Origin: Sphingomonas elodea ATCC 31461
Lineage (GTDB): Bacteria > Pseudomonadota > Alphaproteobacteria > Sphingomonadales > Sphingomonadaceae
Direction of reading: 5' to 3'
Length of the DNA: 64,000 nucleotides
Assembly (NCBI RefSeq): GCF_000226955.1
Contig: NZ_AGFU01000015.1
Coordinates: forward strand, 1 to 64,000
Part shown: positions 42,379 through 49,306 of the stretch, piece after piece
Layout of the letters: every line of letters starts with the position of its first letter
How positions within the stretch are numbered: the stretch's first letter is position 1
Program-made: the position numbers and the translations under genes
Notes under the pieces: model-generated
The model's input: only the letters and a program-made list of their open reading frames with translations
Told to the model about the DNA's origin: nothing
The model's database searches: none

Positions 42379-43605
42379 ATGAACGTCTGTCCGGCAATCG
42401 TCGACGACGCGTTCCTGGAGAGTGTGCTCGCCGCGGCGGACTGCCAGGCGCAGGCGTTGGGTGCGCAGAGCTATCAGGCGATGGCGACGCCGGGTTCGTC
42501 GCTGTCGCTGCTCCTCGGCGGTATGCTAACCATCTTCGTCGCGCTGATCGGTTACCGCATGATCCTGGGCGAGACGCCTACTGCACGCGACGGTGTCGTT
42601 GCGTTCGTCAAGATAGGTATCGTCTTTGCGCTGGCGATGAGTTGGGCAGCCTATCGCACGCTTGCCTATGACGTGGTGTTCCATGGGCCCGCATCGGTGG
42701 TCGCCGATATCGGCACACCGGCGGGCCTGCCTGGTGCCAGTGGCGGCATCGTCGGCAGGTTGGGCCAGGTCGACCGCGCGATCCAGGAACTGGGACGGCT
42801 CGGGCCGGGCTCGGCGATGATGGCGAGCCGCCAGCAGGTCGACAATGGCCAGGCCTCGGTCGTAACGCAAGAAGTCAGCGATCCGCCGAGCATCTTCAGC
42901 CCCTATGGACTGGGCACGGCGCGCATCGTGTATCTCACCGCCACCATCGCCGCCTTTGCCGCCGTCCGGCTGATCGCGGGGCTGCTGCTGGCGCTGGGGC
43001 CGCTGTTCATCGCCTTTCTGCTGTTCGACGGTACGCGCTCGCTGTTCGAGGGATGGGTGCGCGGGCTGCTCGGCGCCGCCCTGGGGGCGATCGCCGTCAC
43101 CATCCTGCTCTCTGTCGAACTGGCCCTGCTCGAGCCCTGGCTGACCTCGCTCGTCCTGCGGCGGCGAGGCGATCTGCTGATCGGCGGTGCCGCAACCGAA
43201 CTGCTGGTGGTGACGCTTGCCTTTGCCCTGACGCTCGTCGCCGGGCTCGGCATGGCCGCGCGCTTCGCGATGACCTTCCGCCTGCCGCCCGTGCTCCGCA
43301 CCCTTCCGAGCCACATCGCCACCGGTCTCGCCAACCAGGCACCCGACGTCCGCCCGCGGGCCGACCGCCAGCTGCAGCCCGCGGCAAGCCATTCGCGTGC
43401 CGCCGCCGTCGCCGAAGCGGTGGCGCAGGTCGAGCGGCGTGAGGCGCGCGGCCGCGATAACGCAGCGGCAACGCAAACCGCCATTCTCAAGAGCGCGTTG
43501 CAGACCCAACAAGGCACGGCGCCGCAACCGCTCGGTCAGCAACATCGTCGCCGGACACGGGGGCGCATCTCCGCCAGTGCCGGCCGCCGGGATCAACAGT
43601 CATGA
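42379..43605 (+). CDS. virB6: VirB6/TrbL-type channel protein
   Basis: A 408-residue polytopic membrane protein with the VirB6 plan: periplasmic N-terminus (MNVCPAIVDDAFLESVLAAADCQAQALG), a first membrane pair, a conserved central loop, five or more helices (LTIFVALIGYRMIL, RLIAGLLLALGPLFIAFLLFDGT, ELLVVTLAFALTLVAGLGMAA) and a long charged, glutamine-rich tail. It forms part of the inner-membrane channel. It starts 65 bp after the YD gene and overlaps virB8 by 4 bp. Confidence 0.9.
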   Translation: MNVCPAIVDDAFLESVLAAADCQAQALGAQSYQAMATPGSSLSLLLGGMLTIFVALIGYRMILGETPTARDGVVAFVKIGIVFALAMSWAAYRTLAYDVVFHGPASVVADIGTPAGLPGASGGIVGRLGQVDRAIQELGRLGPGSAMMASRQQVDNGQASVVTQEVSDPPSIFSPYGLGTARIVYLTATIAAFAAVRLIAGLLLALGPLFIAFLLFDGTRSLFEGWVRGLLGAALGAIAVTILLSVELALLEPWLTSLVLRRRGDLLIGGAATELLVVTLAFALTLVAGLGMAARFAMTFRLPPVLRTLPSHIATGLANQAPDVRPRADRQLQPAASHSRAAAVAEAVAQVERREARGRDNAAATQTAILKSALQTQQGTAPQPLGQQHRRRTRGRISASAGRRDQQS

Positions 43606-44396
43606 AGAACAAGGCGCGCGAAGCGCTCGATGCCTATTACCGTGAAGCCGGCAGCTGGGCCGAGGACCAGCGGATGACGCTGGAGAAATCCAGGCGGACG
43701 GCGTGGATCGTGGCCGGCGGTGCATGCGGCATCGCCCTGCTGGAGGCACTGGCGCTCGTCTTCCTGACGCCGCTCAAGACCGTCGAGCCCTATACGCTGC
43801 TCGTCGACAAGCAGACCGGCTTCGTCCAGGCGCTGCAGCCGCTGAACGCCCAGCGGGTAGCACCGGACAGCGCGCTCACCCAATCCTTCCTCGTCCAATA
43901 TGTGATCGCGCGCGAGAGCTTCGACATCAACGCGCTCCAGGCCAATTACCGCAAGGTCTCGCTCTGGTCAGAGGGTAATGCGCGCAACGCCTATCTCGCC
44001 GGCATGCAGGCGTCCAATCCGGACAGCCCGCTCGCCCGTCTGCCGCGCAGTACCATCGTCGAAACCCGGGTGAAGAGCGTCAGCCCGCTTGGCGGCAATC
44101 GCGCGATGGTGCGCTTCGAGACTGTTCGCCGCGATGCCGGCGGGCGCCAGCTGCCGGGCCAGCCCTGGGTGGCAGTGATCGCCTATCGCTATTCGGGCGA
44201 ACCGATGAGCCTGGAAGACCGGTTCCTGAACCCCTTGGGCTTCGAGGTGACCGCCTATCAGCGCAATCCCGAGGCGTTTCCGCAAGTCGATCCGGCGACC
44301 CAGCCGATTACTGCCGCGCCTGCGCCCGCAGGGACGCCCCCGGCTATGCCATCGGCACCGGCGGCCACGCCCCGCCCGAGTGTGGCCAAACCATGA
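43602..44396 (+). CDS. virB8: VirB8-type scaffold protein
   Basis: A 264-residue bitopic protein: cytoplasmic N-terminus, one membrane helix (WIVAGGACGIALLEALALVFL) and a periplasmic NTF2-like domain (LVDKQTGFVQALQPL, YVIARESFDINAL, NALNP-like region NPLGFEVTAYQRNPE). The C-terminal 40 residues are a proline-alanine tail. It nucleates T4SS assembly. ATGA overlaps on both sides couple it to virB6 and virB9. Confidence 0.92.
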   Translation: MKNKAREALDAYYREAGSWAEDQRMTLEKSRRTAWIVAGGACGIALLEALALVFLTPLKTVEPYTLLVDKQTGFVQALQPLNAQRVAPDSALTQSFLVQYVIARESFDINALQANYRKVSLWSEGNARNAYLAGMQASNPDSPLARLPRSTIVETRVKSVSPLGGNRAMVRFETVRRDAGGRQLPGQPWVAVIAYRYSGEPMSLEDRFLNPLGFEVTAYQRNPEAFPQVDPATQPITAAPAPAGTPPAMPSAPAATPRPSVAKP

Positions 44397-45097
44397 GAGC
44401 CGCGCTTATCCTCCTGCTGCTGGCACCCGGGGCAGAGGCGCAGGTCCGGCCGCATCCGACGGGCATGAACGCGCATGTCCAGGCGGTCGACTTCGTCGCC
44501 GGTCAGGTCGTGCAGCTCCAGTCGGCACCCGGCTATCAGCTGATGGTCGAGCTCGCGCCGGACGAGCATGTCGAGAATGTCGCGCTCGGCGACAGCGCCG
44601 CCTGGCAGGTGAGCCTCAATCACGCGGGCAACCGGCTGTTCCTGAAGCCGCTGCAGGCGGGTGCGAATACCAACATGACGGTGGTCAGCGATGCGCGGAT
44701 GTATCTGTTCGACCTGACCACCCTCAGCACGCCGGAGGCCGATACGCCCTATACCGTGCAGTTCCGGTACCCTGCACCGGTACTGCTGGCCCGACTCCCC
44801 GGGAGCCCGGGAGCGCCCTCGGCCGAGGCGCCACCGGTTGGGCGGTACAAGCTGCGCGGCGACAAGGGACTGCTCCCGGCGGGTATCCATGACGACGGCG
44901 TCCAGACCTATATCGAGTTTGCCCCCGGCACGCCGCTACCGGCGATCTACGCGATCGACGGGCGCGGCCGCGAGACGCTTATCAACGGGATGATGCGCGA
45001 CGGGCGCATGGTGGTGGACAGCGTGGCACCCATGCTCGTCTTCCGGATCGACCGGCGCAAGGCAACCGCCACGCGCGTGGCATCGGAGCGGCATTGA
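44393..45097 (+). CDS. virB9: VirB9-type outer-membrane complex protein
   Basis: A 234-residue periplasmic protein with signal peptide MRAALILLLLAPGAEA. It has the VirB9 N-terminal domain (QVQLQ-like strand VVQLQSAPGYQLMVELAPDEHVENVALGDS, NRLFLKPLQAGANTNMTVVSD) and the C-terminal CagX domain (YKLRGDKGLLPAGIHDDGVQTYIEF). It binds VirB7 and VirB10; no virB7 gene is visible here. It overlaps virB8 and virB10. Confidence 0.92.
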   Translation: MRAALILLLLAPGAEAQVRPHPTGMNAHVQAVDFVAGQVVQLQSAPGYQLMVELAPDEHVENVALGDSAAWQVSLNHAGNRLFLKPLQAGANTNMTVVSDARMYLFDLTTLSTPEADTPYTVQFRYPAPVLLARLPGSPGAPSAEAPPVGRYKLRGDKGLLPAGIHDDGVQTYIEFAPGTPLPAIYAIDGRGRETLINGMMRDGRMVVDSVAPMLVFRIDRRKATATRVASERH

Positions 45098-46194
45098 TGG
45101 CGAAGCAGCCGAAATCCGCGCCTACGTCCGATGCAACCGGCACGACACTGCCCATCGTTGCACGTCCGTCTGCCGGCCTGCCGCTCTGGGCGGTTGTGGG
45201 CGGCGCCATCCTCGCGGCGGTCCTGCTGTTCGTGGTTCTGGATGCACGACGCCGGGCCGTCATGGCCCCTGCGGTGCGGGCGCGCAGCGTCGACGCCGTC
45301 GCGGTGCCCACACCGCCGCCGACGCTCTACATTCCACCCGAGCCGGCGCCGGAACCGCCAGTCTTGCCGCCAGTGCCATCCCAGCCAATGGTACTGCCCC
45401 TGCAGCAACCGGCTCCCACGCGGGTGGAACCGCAGCGCGTAATCCAGCAGCCAACCGCCGCTCCGCCACAACCTGCCACGACACCGACACCGCCGCCCGC
45501 CCGCGCCGCCAGCGGATCTGCGCTGATGATCGACACGAGCAGCGCGCCGGCAGGCGGTGGTTCGGCAGCTTCTGGCGGGGAGCGGCGCGGAGAGGACGCA
45601 GCCTCGGGCAAGATCGCCGGCGCGCGCGTCGGCGCAGGGGTCCTCGCCAGCCGCACGCTGACGGTGCCGCAGGGCACGCTCATCCCAGCCGTTCTGGAGA
45701 CCGCGCTCGATTCTACCTTGCCGGGGCTCGCCCGCGCCGTCGTCTCGAGCGACGTGCGGGGCTTCGATGGCACCCGGGTGCTGATCCCGCGCGGCAGCCG
45801 GCTGATCGGGGAATATGGCGCGGCAGCCGAAAGTGGCCAGAACCGCATGCTGGTCAACTGGCTGCGCCTGATCCGACCCGACGGGGTGACCATCGCGATC
45901 GGATCGCCGGCAGCCGACCCGGTCGGGAGAGGGGGTATCCGTGCGAAGGTGGACTCGCACTTCTTCGAACGCTTCTCCGGCGCCATCCTGCAATCGGCCC
46001 TCGATGTGGGCGTGAACCTCGCCTCGCGGTCGTCCAACTCGCCCGTCATCGTCGCGCTGCCGGGGACGGCAGGGTCGATCCGCCAGACCGTCACGCCCAA
46101 CCAGGTGCGGCCGACGCTAAAGGTGAAGCCTGCCACCAGCATTTCGGTCTTCGTGGCGCGTGATCTCGATTTCACGGGGGTTGAGACGCCATGA
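45097..46194 (+). CDS. virB10: VirB10-type energy-sensing channel protein
   Basis: A 365-residue protein: short cytoplasmic segment, one membrane helix (PLWAVVGGAILAAVLLFVVL), a proline-rich periplasmic linker of about 90 residues (PPEPAPEPPVLPPVPSQP), and a VirB10/TrbI beta-barrel domain with LTVPQGTLIPAVLETALDS, RVLIPRGSRLIGEY and the outer-membrane antenna region. It spans both membranes. The ATG at 45097 shares a base with the virB9 stop. A YD gene rather than virB11 follows. Confidence 0.93.
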   Translation: MAKQPKSAPTSDATGTTLPIVARPSAGLPLWAVVGGAILAAVLLFVVLDARRRAVMAPAVRARSVDAVAVPTPPPTLYIPPEPAPEPPVLPPVPSQPMVLPLQQPAPTRVEPQRVIQQPTAAPPQPATTPTPPPARAASGSALMIDTSSAPAGGGSAASGGERRGEDAASGKIAGARVGAGVLASRTLTVPQGTLIPAVLETALDSTLPGLARAVVSSDVRGFDGTRVLIPRGSRLIGEYGAAAESGQNRMLVNWLRLIRPDGVTIAIGSPAADPVGRGGIRAKVDSHFFERFSGAILQSALDVGVNLASRSSNSPVIVALPGTAGSIRQTVTPNQVRPTLKVKPATSISVFVARDLDFTGVETP

Positions 46195-46259
46195 TGCCGC
46201 GCCGGGATCATCGCGCCAGAACGTATATCTATGGGCAGGGCAAAAGAACGGGGGAAAGA

Positions 46260-46877
46260 ATGGCATCGGAAATCAGCTATTTTGCTTCGGGCATCGTACT
46301 GACTGCGTTTTCGGCTGTCCTGCCACTCGCGGCGTCTGCCCAGAGCGTGACGCAATATTCCTACGATGCGCAAGGAAGGCTGATCGGCACCCAGCAGGGT
46401 GAAGGCGTGACATCAGACTACACCATGGACCCGGCGAGCAACCGTACCCGCGTCCGGGTAACGCCGCAGTTCCCGACGGCCTGGTCGGCAACGAGTTCTG
46501 CTATTGGGCATATAGTTGGGCGTGCTGAGGGAAGCGCATGGTCCGCAAGCGTATATGATCCTGTCGGCGCGATGGTCTACGGTCCGTACACGACCGGCGT
46601 CTCCGCCGGATCACACGTTGCTGCTTTTCGCATGCTGGTCGATAATAACAATGCAGACAATTCGGCCGTGGTGATCCTAGACGTTTGGGACGCGACAGCA
46701 TCCGCCGAGTTAGCTGTTCGAACCATTACAAGAACAGAATGGAAAGCGGCCTTCGCGTACCAGGTCTTCGAACTACCTTTTACACTTAGCGCGTCATCGG
46801 TAGGGCATGCCTTGGAATTCCGTGTTGCGTATCAGAAAACTTCATATGTTCGTGTCGACAAGGTTGGCTATCGTTGA
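46260..46877 (+). CDS. secreted YD-repeat protein with C-terminal beta-sandwich-like domain
   Basis: A 205-residue protein with signal peptide (ending VLPLAASAQ), one YD repeat (YSYDAQGRLIGTQQGEG, YTMDPASNRTRVRV) and a further 140-residue beta-rich domain (HIVGRAEGSAWSASVYDPVG, VVILDVWDATASAELAVRTI, LEFRVAYQKTSYVRVDKVGYR) that could be a carbohydrate- or ligand-binding sandwich; no family is recognised. A GGGGGAAAG site precedes ATG 46260, though an ATG at 46191 overlaps the virB10 stop and would add a 23-residue leader. Its last 20 residues recur as a stub at 47670-47732 just before virB11, showing that this region was duplicated. Confidence 0.72.
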   Translation: MASEISYFASGIVLTAFSAVLPLAASAQSVTQYSYDAQGRLIGTQQGEGVTSDYTMDPASNRTRVRVTPQFPTAWSATSSAIGHIVGRAEGSAWSASVYDPVGAMVYGPYTTGVSAGSHVAAFRMLVDNNNADNSAVVILDVWDATASAELAVRTITRTEWKAAFAYQVFELPFTLSASSVGHALEFRVAYQKTSYVRVDKVGYR

Positions 46878-47000
46878 TGCACCGGTGAAAACGATGAGCG
46901 AGGGAGTTTTCGGCCCGCGTCCAATTGCCTCTTCCTCAAGGTGCATCTTGCGCCCCTTGCGATGATTATTGTTCGATCAGACGTACGACGTGCATTCATC
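46820..47000 (+). repeat. degenerate duplicate of the YD-gene tail plus virB11 5' end (copy A)
   Basis: From the codons for RVAYQKTSYVRVDKVGYR through ATGAGCGAGGGAGTTTTCGG and on to about 47000, this stretch matches 47670-47853 (copy B), where the same tail is followed by the true virB11 start ATGAGCGGGGGAGTTTCGG. The virB11-like part here is no longer an open frame. The offset is 853-855 bp with small indels. The pair marks an imperfect tandem duplication with about 0.67 kb of different sequence between the copies. Confidence 0.75.
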
Positions 47001-47024
47001 TTGTAACTATGGGCGTGGTGATAC

Positions 47025-47281
47025 ATGAAGAATTTTACATTTGCAGCATTACTATTATGCCCCGGCTTGGCATGGGGCAAGCCGATCAGACGACATCTTA
47101 CCAGTATGATTCTTTGGGTAGACTCATACAAACCGAGGTGACGTCAGGCAGCGGTAAAGGGCTTAAGGTTACTTACACCTTGGACAAAGCTGGCAACAGG
47201 GTCAATGTGAGGGTTGAAGGAGCGCGGCCAGCTTTTATCGTTCTACCAATTAATGGTTATACTATGATATTTTTGAAATAA
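47025..47281 (+). pseudogene. short secreted single-YD-repeat protein, frameshifted in the signal peptide
   Basis: ATG 47025 opens a frame encoding a signal peptide (MKNFTFAALLLCPGLAWG); the YD repeat (YQYDSLGRLIQTEV, YTLDKAGNRVNVRVEG) and tail IVLPINGYTMIFLK lie in another frame. One additional G in the GGGG run at the end of the signal peptide would join them as LAWGQADQTTSYQYD, a perfect family member. So one base is missing, through mutation, slippage in the G-run or sequencing error. It is paralogous to the gene at 42053. Confidence 0.7.
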
Positions 47282-47298
47282 TAATCAGGAGATAACTA

Positions 47299-47642
47299 GT
47301 GCGATATTTGATCGTTTTTTTGCCTGCGTGACGCAAATTGCTTTTTGCTCCAATTTTGCTCGCGCACAAAATTGGAGCAATGCGTCCGGTATAATATCAG
47401 GCACGGTGCTTTCTTTCGACGAAAACTTTGCATTTAGAATAACATTAAACTCTTCTGGGGCAAACCCCCTGGCAAATTGCAAAGGGGGTTTTGCTTACAT
47501 TAACAATGTTAATGGCAAGAACTACGAAGCGAAAGTTTCGTCTTTGACTAGCGCCTTCTATGCACGTCGGACAGTGCAAATTCAATACTTAATAGATTCA
47601 AATGGCTGGTGCGAAATGACAGATATTACAATTTATTCATAA
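47299..47642 (+). pseudogene. small secreted two-cysteine protein, second copy, frameshifted in the signal peptide
   Basis: AGGAG precedes GTG 47299, which opens VRYLIVF and then runs into a T7 tract (47315-47321). One additional T would continue as FFACVTQIAFCSNFARAQ, completing a signal peptide in frame with the rest. The mature part (VLSFDENFAFRITLN, NCKGGFAYINNVNGKNYEAKVSSLTSAFYARRTVQI, GWCEMTDITIYS) follows the same plan as the protein at 41672, with two cysteines around a helix. A GTG at 47328 could start a shortened form without a complete signal peptide. Confidence 0.62.
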
Positions 47643-47669
47643 ATTTTTGGACGCCGAAGGTATTATAGG

Positions 47670-47853
47670 ATGAAGTTTATCGTATATCGGCAGGCGTCGT
47701 TCGTCCGCGTAGAGCGCGTCGGCTATCGTTGATGGGCGGGCGGTTATAATGAGCGGGGGAGTTTCGGTCGTGTCTGATCGCCTCTTTCTGGAGGCGTATC
47801 TTGCGCCACTTGCGCCAATTCTTGTTCGCTCGGACGTCACAGACATCTATGTC
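47670..47853 (+). repeat. stub of the YD-gene tail and native virB11 start (copy B)
   Basis: A 20-codon frame (47670-47732) encodes MKFIVYRQASFVRVERVGYR, matching the last residues of the 46260 protein, and is followed by the virB11 start. This is copy B of the duplication described at 46820-47000. The stub is probably the displaced original 3' end of the YD gene rather than a working gene. Confidence 0.7.
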
Positions 47854-48744
47854 AATCGCCCCAAAGAGGCCTGGGCGGAGACCCTGGGCGGATTGGTTGA
47901 GCGGTTTGACATGCCTGCGCTCGATGCCGCCACCCTTGATCGTCTTGCGCGGCAGATCGCCGCCCTGTCGCATCAGGGCATCAGCCGGGAGCACCCGCTG
48001 CTCTCGGCTACCCTGCCGGACGGGTCCAGGGTCCAGGTGATAGCGCCGCCCGCCACGCGCGGACCGATGGCCATCGCGATCCGGAAGCACCTCTCCTCCG
48101 ATCTAAGCCTTGCCGACTATGTCGAGGCAGGGGCGTTCAATCAGACCCGGTTGGGTACTGTCTCCCAGCATCTGCCGGAAGAAGACGAGCTGAGGCGGTT
48201 GCTCGACGCCGGTGATATCCCGGCGCTGCTCTCCGCCGCGGTCCGCGGACGCAAGAATATCCTGGTCTCGGGCGGCACCTCCACCGGCAAGACAACCTTC
48301 CTCAACGCCCTCATCCGCGAAATCCCGGCACACGAACGCCTGATCCTGATCGAGGACACGCCCGAGCTTCAGCAGCATCACGACAATCTGGTCGGCCTGC
48401 TGGCCGTGCGCGGCAGCCTCGGGGAGGCGCGGGTGAGTGCCACTGACCTGCTCGCCGCATCGCTACGCATGCGCCCCGATCGCATCATCCTCGGCGAGCT
48501 GCGCGGCGAGGAGGCCTACACCTTTCTCCGCGCCATCAACACGGGGCACCCCGGCTCGATGAGTTCGGTCCACGCAGACTCCGCTGAGCGCGCGATCGAG
48601 CAGATCGTCCTCCTGGTGCTACAAGCCGGAACGCAGCTCAGCCGCGATGATGTGCGCCACTATGTTCGCAGCACGGTCGACGTGTTCGTGCAGCTGGCGC
48701 GGACTGGTGGCCGGCGACACGTCGCCGAAGTGGTGCTGGCTTGA
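47749..48744 (+). CDS. virB11: VirB11-type secretion ATPase
   Basis: A 331-residue hexameric ATPase of the VirB11/PulE family. The N-terminal domain (about 1-150) precedes Walker A (VSGGTSTGKTTFLNAL at about 179-194), the Asp box (LILIEDTPELQ), Walker B (RPDRIILGELRGEEAYTFLRAINTGHPGSMSSVHAD) and the His box. The ATG at 47749 begins MSGGVSVVSDRLFLEAYLAPLAPIL. It supplies energy for substrate transfer and pilus formation. It overlaps the start region of the next pilin-like gene. Confidence 0.93.
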   Translation: MSGGVSVVSDRLFLEAYLAPLAPILVRSDVTDIYVNRPKEAWAETLGGLVERFDMPALDAATLDRLARQIAALSHQGISREHPLLSATLPDGSRVQVIAPPATRGPMAIAIRKHLSSDLSLADYVEAGAFNQTRLGTVSQHLPEEDELRRLLDAGDIPALLSAAVRGRKNILVSGGTSTGKTTFLNALIREIPAHERLILIEDTPELQQHHDNLVGLLAVRGSLGEARVSATDLLAASLRMRPDRIILGELRGEEAYTFLRAINTGHPGSMSSVHADSAERAIEQIVLLVLQAGTQLSRDDVRHYVRSTVDVFVQLARTGGRRHVAEVVLA

Positions 48745-48752
48745 GATCGATT

Positions 48753-49154
48753 ATGGCCTCGGGGACCATCAACGCAGGGTTCCTTAGCGAGCCTGACCCA
48801 GCAAACCCGTTCGTCACCGCTGCGGACTGGACTCAAGGCGTGTTGCTCGGCTCGGTTGCCACCGCCGTCGCTGTGATCGCCGTAGCCGCGTTCGGAGTCC
48901 TCTTGCTGACTGGTCGGCTGAGCCTCCGACGAGGGCTGACCATGGTGGCAGGCTGTTTCGTCCTGTTCGGCTCGAACACGATCGCAAAAGGCATTCTGGC
49001 CGGCTTTGGTCCGGGGGCGGGGAGCACGCTGCCCAGCGCGGTCCCACCGGTCACCGTCGAGCTTTCACCGTTGCAAAGCGCGGTTCCGCAACCCACGCCT
49101 TCGCCAACCCCGTACGATCCCTACGCCGGTGCGGCTGTGCCTCAACAGCACTGA
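48753..49154 (+). CDS. second VirB2/TrbC-like pilin with proline-rich tail
   Basis: A protein of 133 residues (ATG 48753; a TTG at 48741 overlapping the virB11 stop would add four). Its membrane part, TAADWTQGVLLGSVATAVAVIAVAAFG and LLLTGRLSLRRGLTMVAGCFVLFG, is clearly homologous to the VirB2 protein at 38702. It lacks an evident signal peptide and carries a C-terminal extension of about 45 residues rich in proline (VPPVTVELSPLQ, PQPTPSPTPYDPYAG). It is last in the T4SS operon. Two divergent pilin-like genes at opposite ends of one T4SS operon are uncommon. Confidence 0.82.
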   Translation: MASGTINAGFLSEPDPANPFVTAADWTQGVLLGSVATAVAVIAVAAFGVLLLTGRLSLRRGLTMVAGCFVLFGSNTIAKGILAGFGPGAGSTLPSAVPPVTVELSPLQSAVPQPTPSPTPYDPYAGAAVPQQH

Positions 49155-49306
49155 ACAGACTATGGGGTTAGCGGCGGCGCGAGGTCGTGAAGGTATACTG
49201 ACAGTCTGTGACAGGCCACTGACATCAACTTCGAAAAATGACCCCTTGATTTGCGTAGGGTCCGTGTTGTCCAAAACAGACTTCTGTTCAACAGGGACGC
49301 CTGGGC

